64,000 nt of DNA from Symbiodinium natans (GCA_905221605.1 CAJNDS010002557.1:367001-431000), one strand, 5' to 3'. Shown: positions 19,088-29,580, counted from the stretch's first letter. The notes: generated by a model not told the origin, from the sequence alone. Program-made: numbers and translations.

Positions 19088-20300
19088 TTGGTTGCTGGGT
19101 GGTGTGTTGTTGTTGCTTCGGTTGGTGGTGTTGTTCGTCTTTCTTGTTCTTCTTGCTTCTCACGGCGATCTGTTTCAAACCTAGTTGCGAGACCCACAAG
19201 AACGGCCTACTGTGCTACTGATGTAGTAAAGAGGCGTCCGCCTGAAAAAAAAGCGCCAGCTCCAGCGTGTTTCTGTCAAAGGGTTCGACTGGAATGTCGA
19301 AGGCCATCTTGGCAGCCGCATCATGGCTTCGCCAGTCTTGTTGGCCTTCTCTTTCTTCTTCATCCCGCCTTTCGTCAGCTCCAAGCCGTACGTGAGCTGC
19401 TCCTTGTGCCACTTTCGCACACCTTCAACGCCATCGTCACGGTGCCGATCCAAGCGGTTGCACGAGCTCGAAGGAGCCGCCCAAGCGGTCAAGGATCTCG
19501 TCGAGGACCTTCGGGCCGAACTGCTTTGCGAAAGCTGCTGGACGTGCGGGCGCATCTCGTCTGCGGTGGGTGCCGGAGCATACTTCACGTCCGTGCGCTT
19601 TGCGATGTGCGTCATGGCTTTGTGCTGGGCCGCGGCATACGCGCTCGCGATCAAAAGAGCAAAACAACAACCAACCGAGGACTAGAACAGAGCGACGAAA
19701 CAGCTAAGAAGATCCCACGCGCTCAGTACCAAAGCTCGTCAATTCAAAATTGCAGGAAGGAAAAGTTGGTGCGGCAAGGATCAATGCTCAGTAGCTCATT
19801 GCCACGTGAGATCTCGCTTGCCCTTCGCTGTTGCAGGTCGTGACCCTGAGTTCGCCCGGAGCTCTGCAGAGTAGGGCTTGCCTTTGTGGCCCTGCAGTGC
19901 AGTACAGTAGACGCATGGCTTCTAGTTCCCGCTGACACTTTCTCGGCTACAGGCACAGGAGTTTCCCAGAGTGAGAGCTCAACATACTGCTTGCCAGTCT
20001 GATTGCCTGCAAGAGGCGTGAAGCCGCCCAGCCCTTGCATAATCGTTGTGTCTGGCCATTGAACCTTGCTCTCTCAGGTCCCCCCCCCATCCTCAACATC
20101 CTCGTGTGCCAGGAGCTTGACAGTAGAAGCCTGCATGTCTGTGTTGTCGAGTTCTACTTTGTAGGTGTTTTTTTGTGCATGTGTACTGCAGTGATGTGGC
20201 GCGCGGCTAAGCCTAGAACCGCAGCGGGAGGCCTGGGTTTAGGGGTTCGCCAGCTTAAGGGGTGCCCGCGGTCAGGTAGAGCTGGCCTCCCACACCCTAG
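19088..20300. other. overlapping frames on both strands; no confident gene
   Basis: Two long frames oppose each other here. On + at 19323-19685, 120 codons begin with a hydrophobic, signal-like start followed by CxxC pairs. On - at 19181-19654 there are 157 codons. Reverse-strand pieces such as FGPKVLDEILDRLGGSFELV look protein-like but change frame. I cannot choose a strand; a decayed gene on the minus strand is the mild favourite. Confidence 0.3.
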
Positions 20301-20364
20301 CCCTAACCCCGTTTTTGATGCTCTGGATGTTTTTTTTTTGATTTGGTGCTCTGGATGCGCTCGT

Positions 20365-20460
20365 TGATGCCCGCCGATGCCCGCCGATGCTGGATGCCCG
20401 CCAATGCTTGCTGACGCCCGCCGATGCCCGCCGATGCTCGCCGATGCTCGCCTGATCCTG
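20365..20460. repeat. GATGCCCGCC-type minisatellite
   Basis: Degenerate 10-bp units (GATGCCCGCC, GATGCTCGCC, GATGCTGGATGCC) repeated about nine times. Similar words recur near 26820-26960. Confidence 0.7.
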
Positions 20461-20472
20461 CCGTGGGCGCCC

Positions 20473-20597
20473 GCTACTTTTGCTACTTTTGCTACCTTGC
20501 CCGAGTCCGCCGCCGCCGCCCGGAAGCCGCCCGCTACTTTTGCTACTTTTGCTACCTCCCACGGGCGGGCGCCCGCTACTTTTGCTACTTTTGCTAC
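20473..20597. repeat. (CTACTTTTG)n arrays, first orientation
   Basis: Three separate 23-bp blocks, GCTACTTTTGCTACTTTTGC plus TAC, at 20473, 20533 and 20575, separated by GC-rich DNA. They are the reverse complement of the blocks at 20684-20962, so the region can fold back on itself. Confidence 0.85.
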
Positions 20598-20683
20598 TTG
20601 AGGCTTCCTGGAGCCTCTTCGGGGGGTCTACGCCGCGCCCAGCGCTCTCCGTGCGAGCCCGCGCCGGCAGTTACGAGTGCCAG

Positions 20684-20962
20684 GTAGCAAAAGTAGCAAG
20701 CCCGCGTGGCAGGTAGCAAAAGTAGCAAAAGTAGCAAAAGTAGCAAGGGGTCCGGGGCAGGTAGCAAAAGTAGCAAAAGTAGCAAGGGTTCTGGGGGAGG
20801 GCTGCGGAGGGCGGCGGGGTGTGCGGGAAGCGTGTGGGAGCGTGCGGAAGCGGTCGTTGCTCGGTGCATCGGGGCAGGTAGCAAGCGAGTAGAATGCAGG
20901 TAGCAAATGCTGCTTCTTATGCAAAACAAATGCATCAGGTAGCAAAAGTAGCAAAAGTAGCA
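20684..20962. repeat. (GTAGCAAAA)n arrays, opposite orientation
   Basis: Blocks of the 9-mer GTAGCAAAA at 20684, 20713-20746 (four units), 20761-20784 and 20938-20962, each preceded by CAG. They face the arrays at 20473-20597. In the frame that runs into the signal peptide at 21020 they encode V-A-K repeats. Confidence 0.85.
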
Positions 20963-21019
20963 GCAAAATGTTCGCGGTTTGCTTTGTGTAGGTTACTCCT
21001 GAAGCAGAGGTATCGAGCC

Positions 21020-21115
21020 ATGTTGATATTGCTCGCAGCAAAGCTCCTGCTGCTGGCACCGGTGGCGCATGCGGCTTGGGCGCCGTGCATCAACTTCGAC
21101 TTGGGAGATGCCCAG
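21020..21115 (+). CDS. candidate first exon: signal peptide of a membrane protein
   Basis: ATG 21020 starts a typical secretory signal (MLILLAAKLLLLAPVAHAAW), with likely cleavage after the AHA. The frame continues to DLGDAQ, where CCCAG is followed by GTGGGA (donor). The frame is also open upstream through VAK repeats, so an earlier start is possible. The next exon (21272) continues in phase 0. Family unknown. Confidence 0.5.
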
Positions 21116-21271
21116 GTGGGATCGATTCGACCAAAGCAAGGGGTCAGGTCAGGAAACCTGTCAAAACAGTTCCTTTGAACTGCAGAATCACGCCGTTTGC
21201 TGAATTTTGAGTTTTTTCCCGTTCTTGGCAGCTTAACATTTTCTTTTGTCCTTCGCTTTCGGACTTTCCAG

Positions 21272-21415
21272 GTGACCCCATGGAACTGCGATGGTTGGAA
21301 CCTCACTGATGCAGTCTCACCCATCGAGCATGCGCTTCAGACAGCGATGGGTGCCCCGGCAGTCCAAAGGGAGCACAACAATCCAGGGAGTGTCTGCAAT
21401 CCCTTTAAGTCATTT
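21272..21415 (+). CDS. candidate exon 2 of the membrane protein gene
   Basis: Follows TTTCCAG at 21265-21271. It encodes VTPWNCDGWNLTDAVSPIEH and continues to NPGSVCNPFKSF, a luminal-looking segment with two Cys and N-x-T. The exact 3' end is uncertain; a donor near 21411-21420 (GT or GA type) is needed to keep phase with the next exon. Confidence 0.4.
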
Positions 21416-21522
21416 GTTGGAGCTGGACAATTCCATATTCTGGAACTCTCACGTTTTCCGTGAAAAACAGCTCATCAGCATTTCATTGCCATTTCTGCTT
21501 CATGTTGCTACCGTCCGTTCAG

Positions 21523-22128
21523 GCGCCCCTTCAGCGGTCTTGCTGTCCTTGGCTGGGGCGTCTTTAGACTTCGGCTGCGGAATTGTGCAGATTGTCTGGA
21601 ATACGTGGACTGGTGCCTTCCTGGCTTCCATCGCGTTCGTCATCCAAAACTTTGTGCCCGTTGCCGGTGGCTGTGCCGGCATTATTGGAGCGATCGGCTG
21701 TGGTGGGCTCACGGACAAGGACCAAGACGGGGGTGGAAAGATGTTCGCCCTGTGTGTAATTTTATTCAGTCCTGTCTTGGCGGTGGTTCTCCTTGTCATT
21801 CTGATTGTAATCTGGTTTCTGCTGCTGGCAGTCTCATTTGTGGTGGTGTTGCTCTTCGCAGTGGTCGTTGCAGTGATTGTGGTTCCTATCACGATACTTG
21901 TGGCACTTCTGATTCTCTTCGTGATCTTTTTGGTCATTGCTGGTCTTGTGCTGTTGGCTTTCACGGCTTGCTGGCTGATCTATTTGGGTGTCCTGCTCGC
22001 TCTGGCGCAGCTCGGCTTGGGTGCCGTGGATGGTTCTCTCAGGGCAAGCAAAGCATCATCTGGCAGCTGCGGCAAGTGCACAGGGCAAGGAATCGTGTCC
22101 AAGTGGGTGGTGCCTTGGCTTGTCATGG
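21523..22128 (+). CDS. candidate exon 3: long hydrophobic membrane domain
   Basis: Acceptor CCGTTCAG ends at 21522 and donor GTGAGT starts at 22129. The exon encodes a Gly/Cys-rich helix pair (for example GGCAGIIGAIGCGG), a short charged loop (TDKDQDGGG), then about 110 residues almost purely Val, Leu, Ile and Phe with few charges. A loop with a CGKC motif follows. This would make four or more membrane helices. I know no family with this pattern. Confidence 0.5.
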
Positions 22129-22280
22129 GTGAGTTAGGTTTCATGTTTGTCCCACTCGACAGGATTGTCTTGCCTGTTACTTTTTGAGACGCATAGAAGA
22201 TGTGCTGCTGCCTTTGAGCAGGGTTGGAACCATAGGGAGCATACCATTGCCATCTTGTTCCCCTTCACTTTCGCCCAAAG

Positions 22281-22990
22281 GTACCCGGACTGATTTGCAT
22301 CGCTTCGGCTTTGGTGGCCAATGTTCTCCTGCTCTGGGACCTTGAGGTTTTGTTCGTTATGTGGAGCAGCTTCCGCGAACTCAGTGGGATTCAGCTTCCA
22401 ATCACCCAAGAGAGCATGAAGAAGCTTCTCGAAGCTTCTGGTATCAATCTGACCATCTTCTTCGATGCCATTGCCTCGATCTACTCCATCTTCTACCACT
22501 TGCAGCAGATAATCGAAGACTTCACCAAGTTCGAGTGCTTTTACCTCCTTTCTATGATGTCAGCTTCGCAACTCGTCGCCGGCATGCTAGCGCTGAACTT
22601 CTTCCAGTCCACCGATATCAAGATGGCATTGGCCCACATGTTGTCCCACTGCTTCGACCAACCTGGGCACGCGCTGGCCACAAAGACCTTGCTTGTTGCC
22701 AGTGCGAAACTCATAGAGCTGATGATGGTTGCCGGAAGCCCCACATTCATCCGCATGTTTAGCTCGCCCTTTTCCGGCTGCGAGGCGTACATTGACAACA
22801 TTTCAGGCGTCTTCGGCACGGTCTGCTTGTGGTTCGTTGGCGTTCCCGCACTTTTGGTCGCCCCGGACCTCATGATGTCGAGCCTGTCATTCGAGAGCCG
22901 GCGGCGACCCCGTCAAGTTCTTGCAGAATCTCCGCTTGCATTGGTTGCTGTCCGCTCTGTGGTACCTCTGAGCGTTCAAACTGTGACGCC
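22281..22990 (+). CDS. candidate exon 4 of the membrane protein gene
   Basis: Acceptor CCCAAAG ends at 22280. The frame VPGLICIASALVANVLLLWD continues through amphipathic helices with several Cys and Met residues to about 22880. From about 22900 another frame gives FLQNLRLHWLLSALWYL, so a short intron or indel lies between, and the 3' end is unresolved. It joins exon 3 as ...VMVPG... whichever way the shared G is assigned. Confidence 0.45.
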
Positions 22991-23046
22991 GACAACTTTG
23001 TTAACATGCTGACATGTCTTGACTCACATCATGAAGTTGATTGCAG

Positions 23047-23329
23047 CCCTAGCGAAATAATCCAATTGGGGAAGGGGGGATGGACGCCATCAAGTGCATT
23101 TCCAGCCAAGGAGCGTCCCAAACGAATGCCACCCGGCGGGATTCCGGAACCTTTTCCATTAGTAGGGAAGTGTGACAAGTGTGCCTGTGCCGCTTTCATC
23201 TACTTTCCGCGCACTTCCACGACCGAGGGCGAGCGTGATGTCGATGCTCATTGGGCGCTGGGGCGACTGGTCTCTGGAAGCCTGTGGATTGTTGAAGTTC
23301 AGAGCCAGCGTAGCCGAGAGGTCCACTGA
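23047..23329 (+). CDS. candidate exon with CxxCxC motif
   Basis: Acceptor GATTGCAG ends at 23046. The frame gives PSEIIQLGKGGWTPSSAF, then GKCDKCACAAFIYFPRTST, HWALGRLVSGSLW and a TGA at 23327-23329. The clustered Cys (CxxCxC) suggest metal binding. It may be the end of the upstream gene or part of a separate one. Family not recognised. Confidence 0.35.
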
Positions 23330-23962
23330 TCTCGGCGAATCACAGGTGCAAGCATACATCAAGGCGGGGCAGACGAGCGTTCGGAGGCCACCCAAATCTT
23401 AAAGCTATGCCGATCCATAGCTAGGCAGCTAGGTCTTCGCATTTGAGGCATTTTGTTCCGAAAGCTCATTGGCCCTTTGTTGTCTGTAGCTTTTCGCTGA
23501 TAACAACCTGACAAAAAAGGTCCAATTCATCCAGCATCGGACTAGACAAACTTGAACTAAAAAAGGCAATCAGCTTCGATGAATACGAATCTTGAGTCCG
23601 GCGAGATGTGTCCCTGCCTCAAAAGACCGCTTTCGTAGGATATATGGGGACCCTGAAGAGGGAACCCTTTTCAAAAATCTTTTCTGCTCTCTTAAAAACA
23701 AGGTCACGGCGCGGTTAGCGGCCGTGGGCCAAAAGCACACCAAACTGTGGTTTGAACCCACGCAGGACAGTGTTTCGCTATTGAAACGTGTTTTTCGGAC
23801 ACGTCTTTTTTTTTGTTAACTTGCAGTGAATCTTCGGCATTGTTGTAGTCAAAACTACCACGCCTGCCAGTGTTTTGAGTATTTTTCATCATCGTATTAT
23901 GAGTAGGTTTTTTGCGCGTTTGCTGTCCCACAGCGTTTGGCGAGATTAGGGGGCATTGCGAA

Positions 23963-24160
23963 AATGCTGGACGTGTTGACTAGAAGAGTGCATGTCCTGT
24001 GTCAATGCTGGAAGTGTGGACTAGAAGAGTGCGTGTAAAAGGCTGGAACTGTCAATGCTGGAAGTGTGGACTAGAAGAGTGCTTGTAAAAAGTTGGAACT
24101 GTCAAGGCTGGACTAGAAGAGTGCATGTAAAAGGCTGGAACTGTAGACTGGAAGAGTGTA
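23963..24160. repeat. ~50-bp minisatellite
   Basis: Four to five degenerate units containing AATGCTGGAAGTGTGGACTA, GAAGAGTGC(A/G/T)TGTAAAA and GCTGGAACTGTC. Units vary by internal deletion. Confidence 0.8.
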
Positions 24161-24240
24161 ATTACATAAAACACGGCAAGAAACAGAGGCTATCTGAACC
24201 AGAAGCAAGGAAGAAGAAGCGTGAAAACATGCCCGCAACC

Positions 24241-24241
24241 A

Positions 24242-24273
<32 letters not shown>

Positions 24274-24290
24274 CCCCCCCTCCCCAACAA
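24241..24290. repeat. poly-C tract
   Basis: Nearly uninterrupted C run with single T breaks. Length is probably unstable in sequencing. Confidence 0.9.
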
Positions 24291-24502
24291 CCCGAAAAAG
24301 TTGTAAAAGTAGCGTTTCGCCCACGGCCGCTAACCGCGCCGTGAGCAAAAACAAGGACCTTATTGTATATTCTCTAGGGTCCCTCTGATCCTATCCCCTA
24401 CCTTTAGGATCTGTTAGGAGCAGCCATCATCCTGCAGCTGTCTCCCAAAAAAACAGCGGAGCACCCGAGGTGTCTTCGACCTTCATCTCCTCGGCTTTTC
24501 AG

Positions 24503-24598
24503 ATTGTTCCCTGTGGAAAAGTCCTCTCGCAACTCATGGACGCCTCGAACGTGGGGCACGTGTGGATCGATTCGGATCAGGCGATCCCAGTGCAGAAG
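24503..24598 (+). CDS. candidate 32-codon exon with GC donor
   Basis: Acceptor GGCTTTTCAG ends at 24502. The 96-bp frame (for example VLSQLMDASNVGHVWIDSDQ) ends ...PVQK directly before GCAAGT, a non-canonical GC donor common in dinoflagellates. It is phase 0 at both ends and fits the next exon at 24981. Confidence 0.5.
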
Positions 24599-24719
24599 GC
24601 AAGTGGATGGAGTTGGTTCACCAAGTCTCCCGGCATTCGACTGAGCTGCGGGCCTTCAAAATAAAACTGTTGAAAAATTACCTTCTATGAACAACATCTG
24701 GATAAAGACGGTACGACTC

Positions 24720-24756
24720 TATATATATATATATATGTGTGTATATATATATATGT
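24720..24756. repeat. TA/TG microsatellite
   Basis: Alternating TA with a short GTGTG interruption, inside the predicted intron between 24598 and 24981. A second short TA run lies near 25803. Confidence 0.9.
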
Positions 24757-24980
24757 TTAAATCAACATGTTTGCATTGTTGACACCTCCACGCTTCGTGT
24801 AAAACACGCATGTGCATGTGCACAAAGGCGCAGCAACTTATTGACATCCAACGCATATGACTTTAGGTACTCTAGGCTCGACATCCTTCAATCAACAGAA
24901 GCCGACATTGATTCTCTTGTCATTTCCGGCTTTCAGCCCAACCTAGGATCCTGGCGTGGCTTCGATTTTGCCTTCTGCAG

Positions 24981-25679
24981 CCCATACCCTTCTTGCAAGA
25001 AGCTTCTGCTGAGCAGGTGACGTTGCTGTGGGTTTGCATTGGGCTCACGTTCGCGGAGGAGCTTTGCAGTTCGATGATCGCCGATCCACAGCCTCCGACA
25101 GATGACTATGAACACGAGAGGTTGCGCAGCACGATGGCAGGTGTGGTGAGCAGGGGTTTTCATGTTGGTTGCCGCCAGCTACAAAAAATTTGGTCCGCGT
25201 TGGCGACGATCTTGAACTCGGCACTGCAGCTGGCCTGGCAGGGAACTGGCATTGCGGTCTCAGCAGCATACAGAGCGGCCCTGGCGGGCAGAAACGTTCT
25301 CTTTGCTGCAATGGGTGTGGGTGCAGGTGTGTTTGGGGCTGGCATGGGTGCTCTTGGTCCTACTGGCGGTGCCATTGCAGATGTTGAACTGGTCGTGGTT
25401 GATGATCCTGTGCCAGCTGATCGTCCACTTGAACCAGACGTACCACCACATGAAACTGATGCCACGAAGGAAGATGCTGATGCCCCGCCTGATTCCTCGC
25501 CTGATGCCACAAGTACCATTTTTGCTTCATACTCCGCTTTGTCCGCCATGGTGACGAGTATGATAGGTGCCAGTGACGGTGATCCAGCTGACTTCGACAC
25601 AGGGTCTCCGAGTTCTCCAGAACCAGATCCAACAGCGTACGGTGCCCCGCTCGATGATTCAGACTTCGTTAGCATTTGA
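24981..25679 (+). CDS. candidate terminal exon: helical segment plus acidic tail
   Basis: Acceptor CCTTCTGCAG ends at 24980. The frame PIPFLQEASAEQVTLLWVCI runs 232 codons to TGA. A mostly helical, Ala/Gly-rich middle (AAMGVGAGVFGAGMGALGPT) could be a membrane hairpin. The last 110 residues are rich in Asp, Pro, Ser and Thr (acidic, disordered). The phase matches the 24503-24598 exon. Whether it belongs to the 21-23 kb gene is unknown. Another acceptor at 24936 is possible but gives the wrong phase. Confidence 0.5.
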   Translation, partial: PIPFLQEASAEQVTLLWVCIGLTFAEELCSSMIADPQPPTDDYEHERLRSTMAGVVSRGFHVGCRQLQKIWSALATILNSALQLAWQGTGIAVSAAYRAALAGRNVLFAAMGVGAGVFGAGMGALGPTGGAIADVELVVVDDPVPADRPLEPDVPPHETDATKEDADAPPDSSPDATSTIFASYSALSAMVTSMIGASDGDPADFDTGSPSSPEPDPTAYGAPLDDSDFVSI

Positions 25680-26013
25680 GTCATGGTTGAGCGGCAGATT
25701 TTCCCGCCGGAAGGGCTGCCATGCAGCCAAGCGCCCTTTTCAGGCCTCCTCTGTCGCTTGACCGCTGAGGGTGCCCAGGGATACTTAGGTAGTTCTGAAA
25801 TACATATATATATATGTACATGTGCGTAGGACTTGATGGAAAACAGTTGCCCTGAACAGAGTGAATTCCTTTCTCATGTTTCGGGTGTTGATCCTGGTAC
25901 CTGGGTTCTTGACCCTTCCCGCTCTCACATGTTGCGATGGAACGACGCAGTCGTTGCCGTCTCTCGGTGGCCTTTTTCGGCTTTGGACCTCCTCGGAGGC
26001 CATGCTGGGCTTC

Positions 26014-26061
26014 GGGTTTAGGGCTTCGGGTTTAGGGCTTCGGGTTTAGGGTTTAGGGTTT
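26014..26061 (+). repeat. first TTTAGGG block
   Basis: Five to six TTTAGGG units, two separated by CTTCGGG variants. This is the leftmost clear telomere-type block in the window. Confidence 0.85.
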
Positions 26062-27009
26062 ATGGGCCTGGAGGCCGGTGGGAAGGCCCGATGGAAGCCG
26101 AGACCCCACAGTGGGTTGTGCACGTCAAAGGCATGTTGTGCACGTCAGAGGCATAAGCAGACCAGACAGAAAAAGATCAGCCTAAATGCACAATGTTCGA
26201 ATGCGAACGTTGGTACCGAACAGTGTAAGCAGTCGTCATTTTGTGCAACTAATCTGATGCTCTCAGTGTACCAGGCAAGCATTACATAGGTGATGCCAAA
26301 CCTTTTTAACTGCTTCGTTTAACATCTTCATGTCTTCAAAGTACAGCACCTGGGAAAAAGCCAAGACCTGCTGTAGGCTGCCGCATTCCAGGTGCTGCGA
26401 CTCACAAACCCGCCGAAACGGCCAACTAGCGAAACTCGGGGGCATCCATCATGGATCCTAAAGTTCGATTGGGGGCGCCTTTGCGTCGCCAGACACTCCT
26501 CTCACTCTCTGACATGTTGTTGTTGGCATGTTCTGCTCGAGCCTGTGTCTTCGCCGAGGCCTCTCTGCACTTCGAGCCGCCCGACCCCCGGCACCAGCCA
26601 GGGTATATGTGGTAAATCCGGTAAAGTTGGTAAACTGCGTGTGGCGTGCTGCCGCCTACCCCCCCCTTACCCGATTTACCCCAATTACCCTATTTATCCC
26701 TGCCCCGCTCGAGGCCTGACCGTGCGAGCATCTGCGCCCGGAGCTGCGCGGACCCCTGGTTGCGCCGGCTTAGTTGGTTTAGACCGGACCCTCGCCCTAG
26801 CATTAACCCAGTTGTGATGCTCTAGATGCTCGCCGATGCTCTGGATGCGCATTTGTAAGATGTTTTCTTGAGCAAATCAGTGGCGCAACCTGATGCCCGC
26901 CCGATGCTCGTTTGCAGCTCGCCTGCTCATCTTGCCCGCTTGATGCTCTTTTTTTGCTTGCCAGATGCTCATTTTTGCAAGACTTAGGGTTGTTATAAAT
27001 TTATAACAC
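26062..27009. other. no gene seen; low-complexity words
   Basis: Contains GTGGTAAATCCGGTAAA-type words (26600-26700) and their C-rich counterparts (CCCGATTTACCCC), plus GATGCTC words near 26820-26960. No coding signal that I trust. Confidence 0.5.
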
Positions 27010-27255
27010 CCCCGTGCCCTTCACGGTCTTCCTAAACCCCCCCAAGGGACCCTTAGAGGCTTTTCACTGCCCTTCACTGTCCTCCTAAAAGCCCCTCCAA
27101 GTACCCTTAGAGGCCCTTCACTGCCCTTCACTGCCCTCCTAAACCCCACCAGGGATCCTTAGAGGCCCATCACTGCCTTTCACTGCCCTTTAGAGGCCCT
27201 TCACTGCCCTTCACTGCACCCTTAGAGGCCCTTCATTGCCCTTCACTGCCCTTCT
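27010..27255. repeat. CCCTTAGAGG/CCCTTCACTG minisatellite
   Basis: About four degenerate ~65-bp units built from CCCTTAGAGGCCCTTCACTG and CCCTCCTAAACCCC words, with the CCCTTCACTG word often doubled. Confidence 0.8.
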
Positions 27256-27284
27256 AATAAAAACCCCGCACCTGCCCGCCGCCG

Positions 27285-27440
27285 CCCGAGGCCGCCCGAC
27301 ACTCGCGCGCGCCCGACCGACACTCGCCCGCCGCCGCCCGAGGCCGCCCGAAACTCGCGCCCGCCGCCGCCCAAAACTCGCTCCCGCCCGCCCGCATCCG
27401 CCCGCCTGAAAAACTCGCGCACGCCCAGATCCGTCCGCCC
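27285..27440. repeat. CCCGCCGCC-rich low-complexity tract
   Basis: Degenerate CCCGCCGCCGCCCGAGGCCG units with ACTCGCGC spacers. Open in several frames only because stop codons are rare in such GC-rich DNA. Confidence 0.7.
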
Positions 27441-27490
27441 GCCGCCGAGCCGCCGGCCTGCCACCCTGCAGCCGTGTACATGATCCACGC

Positions 27491-27564
27491 GGTAAATCGG
27501 GTAAATCGGGTAAATCGGGTAAATCCGGTAAATCCGGTAAATCCGGTAAATCCGGTAAATCCGG
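27491..27564. repeat. (GGTAAATCC)n 9-mer array
   Basis: Eight tandem 9-bp units. The first three read GGTAAATCG and the last five GGTAAATCC. The unit is a multiple of three, giving an R-I-Y/P-I-Y repeat on the minus strand. Related single words occur at 26600-26700. Confidence 0.9.
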
Positions 27565-28079
27565 TTCACGCGGCCTCCTAAAACGCCTAGCTCTCTCTTA
27601 TGCAGGACTCCCCCGCCCCCCCTAAAGACTCTCTGAGTGAAACAGATCCTCGTTGGCATGTTTGAGGGGTGTTTTCGCATGAATCCTTCGGCCTCGGCCA
27701 AGCCATCGGCACACATGTTGTGGATGCTGCGGTTCGACCTAAGGTATGAAACTCCCAAGGACCAAACCCAGAATTCCTCAACCAGCTGCTCTTGACAAGG
27801 GAGACAACGGTGGCTCATTGCCGCTTCGTGCTTGCTGGAGGTACCTCCTGGCCCGCGGAGCACCAAAGGCTCGGGATGAGGGAAGCCACGGCTCCGCAAC
27901 TCAGCAGAATGTTGTTTTTGCATTTTGCATCTATTGCGACTGTTGTTATTCATTGCTATCATTATTCTTATTCTTTAGCTGCAACCTGTATTGCTCCCTT
28001 CCAATTGGGGACTTGATGTCATTTGGTCACGAGTACTTGTCCTTTTAAAGCATTATGCTCCTGACAATTGTTAGTAATT

Positions 28080-28330
28080 GTCTGTGTTGTTATTATTATT
28101 GTTATTCTTGTTGTTGTTCTTATTATGCGATTGTTATTGTTGTGCGATTTGTTATGATTGTGGTTGTTGCTATGATTGTAGTTATTTTTATTATCATTGT
28201 TATGATTGTGGTTATTTTTATTATCACGACTATGAATATTATTGTGATTGCCATTATTATTTGTATTATGTTGTTATCGTTATTGTAGCTACTGTTGTTC
28301 ATGAACACTTTTGTTGTTAGTTTCTTTGTT
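28080..28330. repeat. TTATTG-rich microsatellite
   Basis: 250 bp of degenerate TTATTG/TTGTTA words. Similar AT-trinucleotide tracts recur at 44441-44535 and 61795-61935. Confidence 0.85.
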
Positions 28331-28683
28331 CTGATTGAGAATTTATAACGCATTGTTCATTCTGACTCCCAAGCGCTTGCGGCGCCGGTTTGGCAGCCGG
28401 GCTGGCCCAACGTGGAGTGCAACACGCGCAGCGGTCTAGAAGAGGAGGGTGTCTTCAAGGGGAGGGGTCCTAGCAGGTTTCAGGGTTCCATGTCATCTAA
28501 GTTTCTGGAGGCTAGATCAGGTCTGCTTGTTCCAGACGCCTCTAATGCGAATTATGCGGCAATTGGAGGGAGACCTCCTCCTGTTCCCTGCCTGGCAGGT
28601 GCTGGAAGCCGGGGACAGTACTTGGGCCGTGCATCCCCCCAGATGGCTTGAATGACTTTGGTTGTGGTCTGGAGTTCAAAGAG

Positions 28684-28743
28684 GTTTAGGGTTTAAGGTC
28701 TAGGGTTTAGGGTTTGAGAGTCCAAGGTTTAAGGGTTTAGGGT
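28684..28743 (+). repeat. degenerate TTTAGGG block
   Basis: About seven units with single-base changes (TTTAAGG, TCTAGGG). It follows TTCAAAGAG|GTTTAGG, so a GT could serve as a splice donor. Confidence 0.75.
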
Positions 28744-29149
28744 TATTTGGATGTGGGTTGGCGGGCTTGCGTGGTCGGACAGGGGTTGCACTTCGCGGTC
28801 ACGTGATGGCGGATGTGTCCCACAATGTGCTCTCTGATCAATCCAGCTTAGACACAAAGAAGCGACACTTCTTTAGTGTTGAGCCCTTCCTCCTCGAACA
28901 GTGGCTAAATTGATGATCCAATCTTCAGTAGGCTTTCTTTCCCCTGACTATCAAGCAAACGCCCCGTGTTGACCCTGCATCTCAAGACGTTGTTCTGCTC
29001 GCATAAACTGAATGCAAACCAAACCCACTGAGAGCACGAAATGATGGCTGATGCGGCCAGGTCGACATCCCAAAGCCTGTTCGTCCCAAAGCGAAGGGGC
29101 GCCTCGGGTAATTTGGTCTCCGGGGAATCTACATCGCGAAGTGGAAGCG

Positions 29150-29360
29150 GCGCCAGATAGACTCGGCTTTACTGCGGCACACCAGGCTTTGCCGCGCCAT
29201 CACCTATGCTTCCTGCCAGGGGCTGACCCTGCGCGGCAGGGTCTGGCTCTGCGTGGGCAGTCAGCACACCACCCTGAAGCACACGTCGGCGCCAGCCGGG
29301 CCACCAGCATTGTTGAGTGTATTGTAGTACAAGGAGGTTGGCGTTTTGATACACATTCCT
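29150..29360 (+). pseudogene. fragment of an SF1-type helicase (motifs V-VI)
   Basis: Frame one gives RAITYASCQGLTLRGRVWL, then QHTTLKH; another frame continues with VGASRATSIVECIVV. This order matches the end of superfamily-1 helicases (…QGlTl…, …vglSRat…), where these residues contact DNA and ATP. The frame change near 29280 and the missing upstream motifs show a relic. Such helicases are common in algal mobile elements. Confidence 0.45.
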
Positions 29361-29580
29361 CTATCGATGGATATGGAGAAAGTTCTGACTCTCGTGGCGC
29401 TCAACACCCTTCCACCCTTGCTGCACACGCAGGATCGCAGGGAAATGGCCGCTGTCGACCTGGGGCTCCGCAATCTGGCAAGGCTTCGGGCCTGCAATTC
29501 GAGCCTTTGCGAAAATACAGAGGCTCCAACATGCCCGAAAGTGCGCGCTAAACCACGATCAGCTCAGCGTTCTACAAGCG

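Larger units (their letters stand above)
23704..24344. repeat. perfect 26-bp inverted repeat enclosing minisatellite
   Basis: TCACGGCGCGGTTAGCGGCC (first 20 of 26 bases) at 23704-23729 is repeated as its exact reverse complement at 24319-24344. A further weak match (GGGACCCT) lies outside each arm. The enclosed DNA holds minisatellite and a poly-C tract but no transposase, so this could be a foldback or MITE-like element. Confidence 0.6.

Noticed and set aside
22829-23012. Continuation of exon 4 in its own frame to a stop at 23012
   Set aside because: From about 22900 the alternative frame (FLQNLRLHWLLSALWYL) is more protein-like, so the listed frame is probably out of phase there.
28055-28320. 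Hydrophobic 80-aa frames in the TTATTG tract
   Set aside because: Microsatellite translation (Val/Ile/Cys/Tyr runs) with no other support.
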